Origin: Streptococcus hyovaginalis DSM 12219
GTDB taxonomy: Bacteria; Bacillota; Bacilli; Lactobacillales; Streptococcaceae
Assembly (NCBI RefSeq): GCF_000420785.1
Contig: NZ_ATVP01000014.1
Span: forward strand, 1-51,846
Direction: 5' to 3'
DNA: 51,846 nucleotides
Part shown: positions 42,051-51,036 of the stretch, piece by piece
Layout of the letters: every line of letters starts with the position of its first letter
Position numbering within the stretch: position 1 is the stretch's first letter
Program-made: the position numbers and the translations under genes
The notes under the pieces: generated by a model
The model's database searches: none
Told to the model about the DNA's origin: nothing
What the model saw: the letters and a program-made list of their open reading frames with translations, nothing else

Positions 42051-42079
42051 ACTTTACCATATTTCCATGTCTGTGGCAA
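42051..42079 (-). promoter_or_regulatory. rpmG-secE promoter
   Basis: Minus-strand TTGCCA (42074-42079) and TAAAGT (42051-42056) with a 17-base spacer and a TGG extension before the -10. It directly follows the pbp2a stop and leaves a leader of about 12 nt. Confidence 0.75.
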
Positions 42080-42080
42080 G

Positions 42081-44477
42081 TTAGTTCAACCACCCTTGAA
42101 TAAGATCCCAAGCGCGACGAGCCTTGTCACCAAGGTTAGCATCTTGTACAGCCTTATCAAAATTATTTTTAGCGGATTCTGCTCCTTTTTTCAAATCATC
42201 GAAAATATTTGAGACATCTGGAGCCGAGCTATCTCCTGCTTCCTCAGGATTAGCTGTATAAGTTGGCGTCAAGCCATCTGAAATGTAGGCATTCTCGACA
42301 TCGAAGGTCGAACCTTGTGTATACGGTAAGACATTACTAGCGACGGTACTAAAGAGGGTTGAGGCCGTTCCTGAGCTGGCATCACTGAGATAGTGCGATT
42401 CATCCGTCTTATCAAAACCGATCCACTGACTCAAGACCACGTCCGGCGTATAGCCGACAACCCATTGGTCGCTGGCCAAATTAGGGTCAAATTCTGTCTC
42501 AGTTGTTCCCGTTTTGCCAGCCATGGTATAGCCATAAGCATTGGCATTGACAGCTGAGCCGTTTGAAAATGTCCCCAGCATCATGCTCGTCATTTTCGCA
42601 TTGGCACTCTGGCTGATCACACGTTTGTGGCTTTCTTTAAATTGCTTAATGATTTTACCACTGGCGGTCTCAATTCGGGTAATCAGGTGTGCGCGTGGCA
42701 TAACACCATCGTTAGCAAATGTAGCGTAGGCCTGAGCCATTACTAGAGGGCTAGTCGTCACACTGCCTCCAAGCGCAACCCCCAACTCCTCATTGGCTGT
42801 TGACATATTAATACCGAATTTCTTCCCATAGTTAAAGGCTGTTGAAACACCCATTTTATCCAACAAATAAACTGCAGGAATATTGTAGGAATTCGCCAAG
42901 GCTTGGTACATGGGCACATCTTCTGATACGTAACCGGCATAATTTTCAGGTTGGTATCCATTATAGTCAATAGGTGTATTGGGTAACAAACGGTTAATCG
43001 AATAGCCTTCAGCAATCGCGGGTGCATAGACAACCAATGGCTTAATCGTCGACCCCGGGCTACGCTTAGCTTGTGTGGCATAGTTAAAGCTTCGGAAAGA
43101 TTGACTGGTACTTGAGATACGCCCGACAAGCCCTCTCACAGCACCTGTTTTAGGATCCATAGCAACGCTGGCCCCTTGAGCTATCTCCCCATCAGCAGCG
43201 ACCGGGAAGTAGGCGGTATTGTCAAAGACATACTGCATGCCAACTTGATAATTCTGGTCCAACTCAGTATAGATTTTATAACCTTTGTTAACAATATCGT
43301 CTTCTGACAAGCCATAATCCCGAGTAGCTTCTTCCATAACCGCATCAAAATAAGACGGATATTGATAAGTATCGGAAGTTCCACTATAGGTATCTACCAG
43401 CTCACTCGCAATATCAACACTAGCTGCTTGATCCGCTTCCTCCTGGCTGATTGCTTTGGCATCCACCATCACACTCAAAATCGTGTTCCGGCGATTGGTG
43501 GCATTTTCAATTGAATAAATTGGATTGTAAATTTCAGGCCCTTTAAGCATACCAGCTAAAATAGCAGACTGTTCCAATGTTAATTCAGCTGCACTACGAC
43601 CAAAATATTTCTGACTAGCATCTTCAACACCCCACACACTGTTACCAAAGTAGGCGTTATTCAAATACATGGTCAGAATCTCATCTTTACTATATTCTTT
43701 CGTTAACTCTAAGGCTAAGAAAAATTCCTTTGCTTTACGGGTAATGGTTTGCTCTTGCGACAGGTAGGCATTTTTGGCTAACTGCTGCGTAATGGTTGAT
43801 CCTCCTCCAAATTTTCCCATGGTCACCAGAGCAAAAGCAAAACGTGAGAAGTTAATCCCATTATTCTTATAAAAGGTTCTGTCTTCTGTTGAAATGACGG
43901 CTTTTTCGAGATTGTCGCTGATCGCATCCAGTTCAACATAGGTCCCTTTTTGCCCAGATAAGCTCCCGACTTGCTCTTCGTCTTTATCATAAATCAAAGT
44001 CGTCGCTTTAAGGGCTGATTGTAAATCTTCAACATTAGACGTTTTTGCTAAATAAAAGAGATAGGATCCTACAAAAAGACTGGCTATTGCAATCACAAGA
44101 AGCAATAACTTGCCAATATGGTAGCGGCGCCAAAAACGACGGAACCAGCCATCGCGATCAGGGATCACTCTTTTTATAACTGCCAGTCTAGGATAACGTC
44201 TCAGTAAACGGTCACGCAAACGCACGCGATCGTCATGTTTTTGATGCCCATATTTCTGATAGCGGCTCGCTCTCCTCCCTTTTTTTGCCGTTTGAGATAC
44301 ATGGGGAGATGTCTCCTCAGACACTCTTTCATAAATCTGGGTGTCATCAGTGACAGGATTTTCATCATAAGCACCAGAGGCGTCCTTGTCTTTAGGGGAC
44401 ACCTTATCACTCTCTGATTGATCATCTGTAGAAAGAAGATTTTCTAATGTCTTTTTCCATTTGTCAAATTTCATCAT
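42081..44477 (-). CDS. pbp2a: Class A penicillin-binding protein 2a
   Basis: A 798-residue bifunctional peptidoglycan synthase. It has a cytosolic N-terminus rich in charged residues (1-118), one membrane helix (about 118-145), a transglycosylase domain with STEDRTFYKNNGINFSRF and GGSTITQQLAKNAYLS, and a transpeptidase domain with SPGSTIKPL, SYN and AGKTGTTE. It matches streptococcal PBP2a throughout. The cytosolic tail is longer than in pneumococcus. Either ATG at 44477 or 44474 could be the start; no good ribosome binding site precedes them and a -10 lies 6 bases upstream. Confidence 0.95.
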   Translation of the reverse strand: MMKFDKWKKTLENLLSTDDQSESDKVSPKDKDASGAYDENPVTDDTQIYERVSEETSPHVSQTAKKGRRASRYQKYGHQKHDDRVRLRDRLLRRYPRLAVIKRVIPDRDGWFRRFWRRYHIGKLLLLVIAIASLFVGSYLFYLAKTSNVEDLQSALKATTLIYDKDEEQVGSLSGQKGTYVELDAISDNLEKAVISTEDRTFYKNNGINFSRFAFALVTMGKFGGGSTITQQLAKNAYLSQEQTITRKAKEFFLALELTKEYSKDEILTMYLNNAYFGNSVWGVEDASQKYFGRSAAELTLEQSAILAGMLKGPEIYNPIYSIENATNRRNTILSVMVDAKAISQEEADQAASVDIASELVDTYSGTSDTYQYPSYFDAVMEEATRDYGLSEDDIVNKGYKIYTELDQNYQVGMQYVFDNTAYFPVAADGEIAQGASVAMDPKTGAVRGLVGRISSTSQSFRSFNYATQAKRSPGSTIKPLVVYAPAIAEGYSINRLLPNTPIDYNGYQPENYAGYVSEDVPMYQALANSYNIPAVYLLDKMGVSTAFNYGKKFGINMSTANEELGVALGGSVTTSPLVMAQAYATFANDGVMPRAHLITRIETASGKIIKQFKESHKRVISQSANAKMTSMMLGTFSNGSAVNANAYGYTMAGKTGTTETEFDPNLASDQWVVGYTPDVVLSQWIGFDKTDESHYLSDASSGTASTLFSTVASNVLPYTQGSTFDVENAYISDGLTPTYTANPEEAGDSSAPDVSNIFDDLKKGAESAKNNFDKAVQDANLGDKARRAWDLIQGWLN

Positions 44478-44483
44478 AAGCCT

Positions 44484-44492
44484 ATTATAGCA
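44484..44492 (-). promoter_or_regulatory. pbp2a extended -10, predicted leaderless start
   Basis: Minus-strand TGCTATAAT ends 6 bases before the first ATG, so transcription about 7 bases downstream would start on that ATG. No ribosome binding site is present between them. Confidence 0.6.
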
Positions 44493-44581
44493 ATTTTATC
44501 CATAGAAAAGCCTTAAAAAACTGTTTCCAAACTACCAAGTTAGCTTTACTTAAGCTTCCATTAACCTTCAACTCAGACAAA

Positions 44582-44590
44582 TGTTATAAT
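44582..44590 (+). promoter_or_regulatory. rluD-like gene extended -10, predicted leaderless start
   Basis: TGTTATAAT ends 6 bases before the ATG at 44597. A weak TTAACC lies 18 bases upstream as a -35. As with pbp2a, the predicted start is the A of the ATG. Confidence 0.6.
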
Positions 44591-44596
44591 AGCATC

Positions 44597-45466
44597 ATGA
44601 GCTTTACTGTAACGATTCAAAACCCTTACCCCAAAACAACGGTTAAACAATTATTAGAAGAACATTTTCTGATTCCGCGTAAAATCAGGCATTTTTTACG
44701 CATTAAGAAACATGTCTTGATCAACGGAGCACCGATTAATTGGCAAACTAGCGTTGATCTCGGTGACCAGATAACACTCTCCTTTGATTCAGAAGACTAC
44801 CCTCAAAAGGAGATTCCATTTGGGGATCCTAGACAGGTTGAGACTCTTTACGAAGATGAACACCTCATCATTGTAAATAAACCTGAAGGAATGAAAACAC
44901 ACGGTAATGAGCCAACAGAAATTGCGCTTCTAAACCACGTGTCAGCCTTTGTCGGGAAAACGTGCTATGTGGTTCACCGCCTGGATATGGAAACAAGTGG
45001 TGCCATTCTTTTTGCGAAAAACCCTTTTATATTGCCTATACTGAATCGCCTCTTGGAAAATAAGGCGATCAAACGTCAGTATTGGGCCTTAGTCGAAGGG
45101 CAACTGCCGCAGAAGACAGTCACCTACAACAAGCCAATTGGGCGGCACCGGCATGACCGTCGTAAACGCGTCGTCGATCACCGCAACGGCCAAATTGCCT
45201 TGACTCACGTAACCGTTTTGAAACAGTTCAAACAAGCTAGCTTGATCAACTGCCAACTAGAGACTGGACGCACGCACCAAATCAGAGTACATTTAAGTCA
45301 TGACCACCATCCGATCATTGGGGATCCCCTCTATCACTCAAAACCTAAAGGACGATTACTCCTACATGCTCACAAGCTCAGCATTACACATCCTCTCACT
45401 CTTCAACCCATAACTGTCCAAGCTAAATCTCAAAGCTTTGACGCTGCCCTAAGTGCTCTTAAGTAA
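44597..45466 (+). CDS. RluA/RluD-family 23S rRNA pseudouridine synthase
   Basis: A 289-residue RNA-modifying enzyme. An S4-like N-terminal segment (about 10-65) precedes the catalytic domain, with the catalytic D130 in HRLDMETSGAILFAKN and the later motif GRTHQIRVHLSHDHHPIIGDPLY. Firmicute relatives are usually labelled RluD; the exact target uridines are not evident. It is divergent from pbp2a and convergent with the bgaC operon, separated by a strong terminator. Confidence 0.92.
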   Translation: MSFTVTIQNPYPKTTVKQLLEEHFLIPRKIRHFLRIKKHVLINGAPINWQTSVDLGDQITLSFDSEDYPQKEIPFGDPRQVETLYEDEHLIIVNKPEGMKTHGNEPTEIALLNHVSAFVGKTCYVVHRLDMETSGAILFAKNPFILPILNRLLENKAIKRQYWALVEGQLPQKTVTYNKPIGRHRHDRRKRVVDHRNGQIALTHVTVLKQFKQASLINCQLETGRTHQIRVHLSHDHHPIIGDPLYHSKPKGRLLLHAHKLSITHPLTLQPITVQAKSQSFDAALSALK

Positions 45467-45474
45467 CAAAACCA

Positions 45475-45508
45475 AAAAGCATCACATGCTAAAGCATGTG
45501 ATGCTTTT
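45475..45508. terminator. Bidirectional terminator, rluD-like gene and bgaC operon
   Basis: A perfect 16-bp palindrome, AAAAGCATCACATGCT and its complement around a 2-base loop, with A/T runs at both ends, between convergent genes. Confidence 0.85.
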
Positions 45509-45554
45509 CTATGATACACCATGCAATCAAAGACTGACTGCCAATGAAATGTCA

Positions 45555-45959
45555 TTATTCCTCATCATCGTCATCCAACGCTGTCAAAACATCGTTGATT
45601 CGATGGATATTGTCAGCTCCAAAAGCTTTTAGATCAATTGCTTCACCGACTAGACTGCTATTGATGAAACCAATAACCATTGGCATATTCATTCCCGCAA
45701 AGAGTTCGAAATCATATCCCTGCATCAAGAGACGACTAGCCACATTACATGGTGTACCTCCCATCAAGTCCGCAAGGACAACATAGTCATCCAAGTCTTT
45801 CAAGACATTGACTAATTTTGCTTCAAAATCTTCTGCCCCTTCTTCAGGAAGGAGACCCACTGCATGAATATTTTCTTGTGGACCCATGATCATTTCAGTA
45901 CTTTTTTTGAGTTCTTCACTAAAATGACCATGACTTACTAAAATTAAATCTTTTACCAA
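45555..45959 (-). CDS. PTS EIIA, mannose family
   Basis: A 134-residue cytoplasmic phosphocarrier. The phosphorylated histidine is H10 in LVSHGHFSE, and the family motif ADLMGGTPCNVA follows. The C-terminus is very acidic (LDDDDEE). It is the last gene of bgaC-EIIB-EIIC-EIID-EIIA, the order of the pneumococcal locus next to bgaR, where agaS and galM follow. Those two genes are absent here. It lies 12 bases after EIID. Confidence 0.93.
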   Translation of the reverse strand: MVKDLILVSHGHFSEELKKSTEMIMGPQENIHAVGLLPEEGAEDFEAKLVNVLKDLDDYVVLADLMGGTPCNVASRLLMQGYDFELFAGMNMPMVIGFINSSLVGEAIDLKAFGADNIHRINDVLTALDDDDEE

Positions 45960-45971
45960 AATACCCTCCTA

Positions 45972-46781
45972 TTACACACCGAGAATCTTGAAGTAAGCCA
46001 TGACAAGCGCAAAGACAATGATAATCAAGATAGCTTTAGTTGAGCTCATACCTTTACGACCTAGTAGCCAAAAGACAAGGGCTGTGAAGAGTGCAGGTAC
46101 AAGACGTGGGAAGATTTGATCAAACAAGTCTTGAATGTTGATTACCTTATCCCCAACTTTAGGAGAAGCTACAAACTGGAAGTTGATCATAGTAGCGATC
46201 AAGGCACCGACCATGAATACCCCCATAACAGATGCAGCATCAACCAAGGCACTCAACTTATCGCGCATGGTTGTTACCAATTTGGTACCTTCTTTGTAGG
46301 CAAATTCCAATTGTTTCCAACGAAAGACCATAATAGCAATGTTAACAGCTACCCAAAGGAAGACACCAATTGGATTACCGTTTGTGGCCAATGATGCTGC
46401 TACAGATCCCATGATTGATGGCACAAGTGAGGCAAAAAGTGAGTCACCGATAGGAGCAAATGGTCCCATCAAACCAGTTTTCACACCGTTAACGGCATCT
46501 TTAGAAGATACCCCTTCGTTTTCTTCCAAGGCAAGGTCAATACCAGTGATAATGGTGTGGAAGAAGTTTGATGTGTTAAAGAATTGCACATGGGTTTTCA
46601 TCATTTCTTGCAATTCTGGTGTACCGTCTCCGTAAATTTTACGTAGTTGAGGCAAGATCAAGTAAAGGTAACCTGAACCTTGCATACGCTCATAGTTCCA
46701 GCCCCATTGGAAAGTAAAGAGACTACGTTTATTAATTTGATTAAAATCTGCTTTTGTTAATTTATAATTAGATTTCGTCAT
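45972..46781 (-). CDS. PTS EIID, mannose family
   Basis: A 269-residue membrane subunit of the mannose-type permease. TKADFNQINKRSLFTFQWGWNY and GLMGPFAPIGDSLF are family-typical, with helices in the C-terminal half. I chose the ATG at 46781, with GTGGGGAAATTG before it; it overlaps the EIIC gene end by 14 bases, so translation is coupled. It forms the membrane channel together with EIIC. Confidence 0.93.
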   Translation of the reverse strand: MTKSNYKLTKADFNQINKRSLFTFQWGWNYERMQGSGYLYLILPQLRKIYGDGTPELQEMMKTHVQFFNTSNFFHTIITGIDLALEENEGVSSKDAVNGVKTGLMGPFAPIGDSLFASLVPSIMGSVAASLATNGNPIGVFLWVAVNIAIMVFRWKQLEFAYKEGTKLVTTMRDKLSALVDAASVMGVFMVGALIATMINFQFVASPKVGDKVINIQDLFDQIFPRLVPALFTALVFWLLGRKGMSSTKAILIIIVFALVMAYFKILGV

Positions 46782-47670
46782 CTTCAATTTCCCCACTTTC
46801 TGAAACTTCTGTTGTGTGTTCAACAACTGTCACATTTTGTTCGTTTTTGTAGTGTAGAGTTGCCAAGGCTGCACCGATGATGGCAATACCAATCATTGGA
46901 AGACCTTTGAATGGTGTGCCGTCAAAGACAGTTTCTTTAAGGCCAGATTCGCCAATGATACCTGCAAGTGTACCAGATACTGTTTGTAAGTTGCCATAGA
47001 TTGTTGTCAACATTGCTGTCAAACCGAAACCTAAAGCCAAGTAATGCAAGTTCTTTTTAACTGGCAAGTAGTGAAGCAAGATCGCAAATCCGAGACCAGG
47101 AAGCATTCTACCAGCAAGTGTCAAACCATCCGCAATCCATTGGTATTTCGCAATGGTATCTACCAAAGCTTCAACAGCGCCACCACCAAGAACAAGAGCA
47201 AGGAATACAGGAAGTGCACGAGAGAGTGCCCATGGCACAGCTCCTAAGAGATAGTTACGTTCGATAGCTTTGTAGTTGAAATCTTCAACATGTTTATCGA
47301 TACGGTGAGCAAAGTAGGTAGTTGAGAAACGTCCTAGGATATCTGTATAAACCAAGAGAGCTGCTACCGGAACGGCAATCGTTGAAACCGCCAACTCTGG
47401 TTCGATACCTTGACCAACTGAGAATGCTGTCGCAAGAACCGCACCAGAAGTGGCATCGATACGAGATGCACCACCGAAGGTACCAACACCAAGTACCATC
47501 AATTGAAGACTACCACCGATCAAAAGACCTGTTGTCATATCTCCCATAATCAAACCAGAAATAAATCCAGCAAATACAGGAGAACCTGCAGAAGAGTTAA
47601 TCGTCAACTCATCAAGGATTTGATAAGCAGAGTACAAAGTAAGTAATAGAATTTGCCACCATTCAATCAT
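46768..47670 (-). CDS. PTS EIIC, mannose family
   Basis: A 300-residue membrane subunit starting MIEWWQILLLTLYSAYQILD, with many hydrophobic helices and the GLIMGDMTTGLLIGGSLQLM segment of mannose-family EIIC. I chose the ATG at 47670, preceded by TAGGAGGTTTCATC, rather than the GTG at 47772. The acidic tail (VSESGEIEDDEI) overlaps the EIID start. A 154-base gap separates it from EIIB, unusually long for this operon. Confidence 0.93.
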   Translation of the reverse strand: MIEWWQILLLTLYSAYQILDELTINSSAGSPVFAGFISGLIMGDMTTGLLIGGSLQLMVLGVGTFGGASRIDATSGAVLATAFSVGQGIEPELAVSTIAVPVAALLVYTDILGRFSTTYFAHRIDKHVEDFNYKAIERNYLLGAVPWALSRALPVFLALVLGGGAVEALVDTIAKYQWIADGLTLAGRMLPGLGFAILLHYLPVKKNLHYLALGFGLTAMLTTIYGNLQTVSGTLAGIIGESGLKETVFDGTPFKGLPMIGIAIIGAALATLHYKNEQNVTVVEHTTEVSESGEIEDDEI

Positions 47671-47824
47671 GATGAAACCTCCTAAAGATAAGATGCAAAA
47701 GGTGATGGGAGACACAAATCGGATGATCCAACTGAGGAGAGGGATCAAGCCATTCTTTTTCTGCCTCCTCACCTATGTTCAATGGGTTAAAAGCTAACAC
47801 TAAGTCAGCGCTTAGAGTTCATAA

Positions 47825-48310
47825 TTAACGGACTTTTTGCAAAAGACTCATAAAGTCTTGTGCACTGTCATTAGGCACCATTTGGTGAATGATTTTAGTC
47901 CCGTGTGCATTGATCGCATCAAATGCTGCAATATCTTCATCCACAACATTCACTGAGCGGGTTACAGAGCGTGTTTCAGGACTTTGCGACATGTTCCCAA
48001 CGTTCAGTTCAGGAATAGAAACCCCTTTTTCAATCAAAGACAAGAAGCGATCTGGTCTTCTAGCGACAATCAAGAGACGTTGTGAATCGTAGCGACCTGA
48101 CAAAATATTAGCGGCAGCTTTTTCTTCTGTTAAAATAGATAATTTCACACCAGCTGGTGTCGCTAATTTCAATCCTGTTTTTTCCAAATCGCTGTCAACA
48201 ACTTCATTGTCCACCACCATGATACGACTGATGTTCAATTTCGTTGTCCATAGATTGGCAACTTGACCGTGAATCAAACGACCATCAATACGAGCTGCTA
48301 CAATTGTCAT
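47825..48310 (-). CDS. PTS EIIB, mannose family
   Basis: A 161-residue phosphocarrier with the phosphorylated H14 in RIDGRLIHGQVA and a C-terminal Rossmann-like core (ELNVGNMSQSPET). Its ATG overlaps the bgaC stop as ATGA, with GAAGGAGAAAATTT as binding site, so the two are translationally coupled. That pairing ties this PTS to BgaC. The pneumococcal counterpart is reported to import galactose and N-acetylgalactosamine-type sugars; substrate here is inferred. Confidence 0.93.
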   Translation of the reverse strand: MTIVAARIDGRLIHGQVANLWTTKLNISRIMVVDNEVVDSDLEKTGLKLATPAGVKLSILTEEKAAANILSGRYDSQRLLIVARRPDRFLSLIEKGVSIPELNVGNMSQSPETRSVTRSVNVVDEDIAAFDAINAHGTKIIHQMVPNDSAQDFMSLLQKVR

Positions 48311-50091
48311 AAATTTTCTCCTTCTATTTCCTTATAAATAGGATGATTTTTTAATGATAAACTTTGTTGGTAGATACCTTCCGTCTCAAAAATCGTTATC
48401 TTATTGATGCCTTTTTCAATGAAACTTCCAGGTAAATAAAGTGATAAGGTTGGTCCTACTTGCCAAAATCTTCCCAAATTATAGCCATTGATAAAGGCTA
48501 CCCCCTTACCAAACTGAGACATGTCTAAGTAGGTATCTTGGGGATTTTGACACTCAAACTCAAACTCATAAAAACTCGGAAGACCTTCCTGCCATTCTGC
48601 TTCATAGGTGATAGCATCGATATTTTCCAGAGGCAGCGGATAGTGCTCCCAATCGCCAACAAAATGAAGATCTGCCACCAAACCTCTACCTAGGCCTTTT
48701 CGCTGAGTTGGCGCTTCTAGTTTATGACCATAAGTCACACGCCCCATATTCTCAACTAAAATATCCAGTTGGCTTAATTCGGTCTGCTGTTTTACCATAA
48801 TATCGCCACCAATTTCTTCTTGATATTGGGTGGCTACTTTCTGGTTGTCTACAAACACCTGTATTCTGTCCCTAGCATCAATGACGCGGAGTCTTTCTTC
48901 CTCCTTATCTCTAGGTAGCTGTGTGCTGTAGAAGATATAACCCGTTGCCTGACCAAGTTCCTCCATGCTTTTTGGGTAAAAATGAGTGGAGGGTCTAGAT
49001 AGCGACTCGATAGTACCTTTTAAAGTAACCTTTCGTTTCAAGGGAACAGCCTCGATTGCCATCGTTTCTTTGATCAGCGGTTCCCTATAATCTAAGTCAG
49101 GAAATGCTTCTTTCAAGCGATTTTGCAAGGCATAAAACTTTGGACTAGGGTTACCAGCTTCATCCAAAATAGCATCGTAGTCGTAGGAAGTTACTTGCGG
49201 TAGATCTTTGTCTCTACGAGCTGAAGCACCATTCATGAAACCAAAGTTTGTACCACCATGAAACATGTAGAGATTAATGCTTCCCTCAGCTAAGACTTCC
49301 ATAACAGAATCAGCTAGTTCTTCTGGATCCCGTCTAATAACCGGTTCTTTCCACCGATTAAACCAACCGTCCCAAAATTCCATACACATGAGTGGCCATT
49401 TTTTGTCATGTTGCTGGAAGAAAGCTTTCATGTTTGAAAAGTTAATCTTACCTTTGGAACCAAAGTTACCAGTCACTAAGACATCATCTTCGATTAAACT
49501 TCCAGCTCTCATCGTTGCCTGCCAAGCACCATCTGAAGTGAAAAATGGTGCTGTTAGACCTTGAGCTTCCATAAGCCGCTTCAACTGCCGCAAGTAATTT
49601 TTATTCTCACCATATGAACCATACTCGTTTTCAACCTGGAACATCAGAATATTGCCGCCTTGTTCGAGCTGTCTTTTGGCTAACTTGGGCAGTAAGACTT
49701 TATAGTAACGCTCAACGTAGGTCAGAAATTCAGGATCATCAGATCGAATTTTCACTTGTTTTTCCAATAGCCAGGCTGGTAAACCACCAAATTCCCACTC
49801 TGCACAGATATAGGGAGTCGGTCTTACAATAGCGTAGAGACCTAAATCTTGCGCTATGGAAAGAAATTTTTCCACATCCAAGATACCCTCGAAGTCATAG
49901 ACACCTTCTTGTGACTCGTGCATATTCCAAGGAACATACGTTTCGACTGTATTGAACCCAAGAGCCTTAAGATTATACAAAGAGTGATACCAATCATCTG
50001 GTGAAATCCTAAAATAATGAATAGCGCCAGATAATATCTTAAAGGGACGATTATCTAAGTAAAACTCTTCACCAATTGTAAAGCTTTTCAT
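48307..50091 (-). CDS. bgaC: Beta-1,3-galactosidase (GH35)
   Basis: A 594-residue GH35 enzyme. The acid/base is E156 in FQVENEYGSYG and the nucleophile E238 in MCMEFWDGWF, with GGTNFGFMNGA further on. A C-terminal beta region (about 380-594) matches the two jelly-roll domains of BgaC. No signal peptide or anchor is visible. Pneumococcal BgaC releases terminal galactose linked beta-1,3 to GlcNAc; the same specificity is likely but not shown. It is first in the operon with the PTS genes and divergent from bgaR. AGAAAGGAGCTATTTC precedes the ATG. Confidence 0.93.
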   Translation of the reverse strand: MKSFTIGEEFYLDNRPFKILSGAIHYFRISPDDWYHSLYNLKALGFNTVETYVPWNMHESQEGVYDFEGILDVEKFLSIAQDLGLYAIVRPTPYICAEWEFGGLPAWLLEKQVKIRSDDPEFLTYVERYYKVLLPKLAKRQLEQGGNILMFQVENEYGSYGENKNYLRQLKRLMEAQGLTAPFFTSDGAWQATMRAGSLIEDDVLVTGNFGSKGKINFSNMKAFFQQHDKKWPLMCMEFWDGWFNRWKEPVIRRDPEELADSVMEVLAEGSINLYMFHGGTNFGFMNGASARRDKDLPQVTSYDYDAILDEAGNPSPKFYALQNRLKEAFPDLDYREPLIKETMAIEAVPLKRKVTLKGTIESLSRPSTHFYPKSMEELGQATGYIFYSTQLPRDKEEERLRVIDARDRIQVFVDNQKVATQYQEEIGGDIMVKQQTELSQLDILVENMGRVTYGHKLEAPTQRKGLGRGLVADLHFVGDWEHYPLPLENIDAITYEAEWQEGLPSFYEFEFECQNPQDTYLDMSQFGKGVAFINGYNLGRFWQVGPTLSLYLPGSFIEKGINKITIFETEGIYQQSLSLKNHPIYKEIEGENL

Positions 50092-50125
50092 GAAATAGCT
50101 CCTTTCTGCGATTAGTTGTTGATTT

Positions 50126-50139
50126 TGTAACCGCTTACT
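50126..50139 (-). promoter_or_regulatory. cre site of the bgaC operon
   Basis: Minus-strand AGTAAGCGGTTACA matches 13 of 14 cre positions and lies downstream of the bgaC -10, in the 5' leader, where CcpA acts as a roadblock. Confidence 0.7.
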
Positions 50140-50154
50140 GATTATCTCGTTATT

Positions 50155-50183
50155 ATAATAACACTTTTGTCTTGTTATATCAA
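50155..50183 (-). promoter_or_regulatory. bgaC operon promoter
   Basis: Minus-strand TTGATA (50178-50183) and TATTAT (50155-50160) with an exact 17-base spacer. Confidence 0.7.
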
Positions 50184-50184
50184 G
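50171..50184. promoter_or_regulatory. Putative BgaR operator
   Basis: CTTGTTATATCAAG is a 14-base imperfect palindrome (CTTG...CAAG) covering the bgaC -35, placed where a GntR repressor would block RNA polymerase. Inferred. Confidence 0.45.
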
Positions 50185-50211
50185 TTATTTTTTCTATTTT
50201 TTTGCTTTTTC

Positions 50212-50220
50212 TGTTATAAT
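50212..50220 (+). promoter_or_regulatory. Extended -10 promoter of bgaR
   Basis: TGTTATAAT, 38 bases before the bgaR ATG, with only T-rich sequence at -35. Confidence 0.55.
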
Positions 50221-50257
50221 TTAAGCGAAATATAGTATTCCAGGGAAATATAAGAAG

Positions 50258-50974
50258 ATGAAAGCACCTAAAATACCGAAGTATCAGCAATTAATCAATA
50301 TGTTAAAAAACCAAATTTTAACAGGAAAATTTAAAAAAGGGGATCGCTTCCATACCGAGTCCGACTTGGTCAATCACTTTAATGTGAGTTCAATAACCGC
50401 TATTAGAGCTCTCAATGAACTTGAGCGCGAAGGCCTGGTGGAACGTAAGCAAGGCATAGGAACCTTTGTTTCTCGCTCTCGCCTAGAAGCTTTGGTTAAA
50501 TTTTCAGATGTAGAAGTATTCTGCCCAGATGAAGAACAGGTTACCGTACTCAGTATGACCAAGGGAAATCACCCTGATTACTTGACGAAATTAGGGCTCC
50601 ACAAGACAGAGTTCTACTATCAGATCACACGCGTCAGACAAGCTGCTGGAGAGCCCTATATCTACCACCAAAGTCATATACCGCATGACTACATCAAATC
50701 TCCCTATGAAAATCTTGAGCATTTTCACTCCATCTATCAAAGATTTCAGGAGGATTTTAAGATTAGTATGCCAGACGAAGCTTTTGAAGAGACTAATGAA
50801 ATTTGTTTTCCATGTCCAAAGCATATCGCTAAGCAGTTGCACATCAAAGGAAATGAACCTGCTGTACTACAATTACATACCACGCGTAGTCGTGAGACAA
50901 ATCGGATCCTCGAATATGTGGAGACCTACAAGCGGTGGGACTATTATAAATTTAAAATTTCCTCAAACGATTAA
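50258..50974 (+). CDS. bgaR: GntR/HutC-family regulator of the bgaC operon
   Basis: A 238-residue regulator: a winged helix-turn-helix (about 5-70, KGDRFHTESDLVNHFNVSSI, then ERKQGIGTFVS) and a C-terminal UTRA ligand domain (about 90-235). It is transcribed away from bgaC, as is the GntR gene bgaR in pneumococcus, where it represses bgaC. The ligand is probably a sugar phosphate made by the adjacent PTS. A weak AGGGAAATATAAGAAG precedes the ATG. Confidence 0.92.
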   Translation: MKAPKIPKYQQLINMLKNQILTGKFKKGDRFHTESDLVNHFNVSSITAIRALNELEREGLVERKQGIGTFVSRSRLEALVKFSDVEVFCPDEEQVTVLSMTKGNHPDYLTKLGLHKTEFYYQITRVRQAAGEPYIYHQSHIPHDYIKSPYENLEHFHSIYQRFQEDFKISMPDEAFEETNEICFPCPKHIAKQLHIKGNEPAVLQLHTTRSRETNRILEYVETYKRWDYYKFKISSND

Positions 50975-51005
50975 CAGCCACTTCTTGAAGTGGCTGTTGT
51001 TTTTG
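50973..51005 (+). terminator. bgaR terminator
   Basis: A perfect 12-bp stem AACAGCCACTTC / GAAGTGGCTGTT with a 2-base loop, then GTTTTTG; it overlaps the bgaR stop and lies between convergent bgaR and lacD. Confidence 0.8.
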
Positions 51006-51036
51006 TCCCATACCTGGAGAGTGAATACAGGATACC

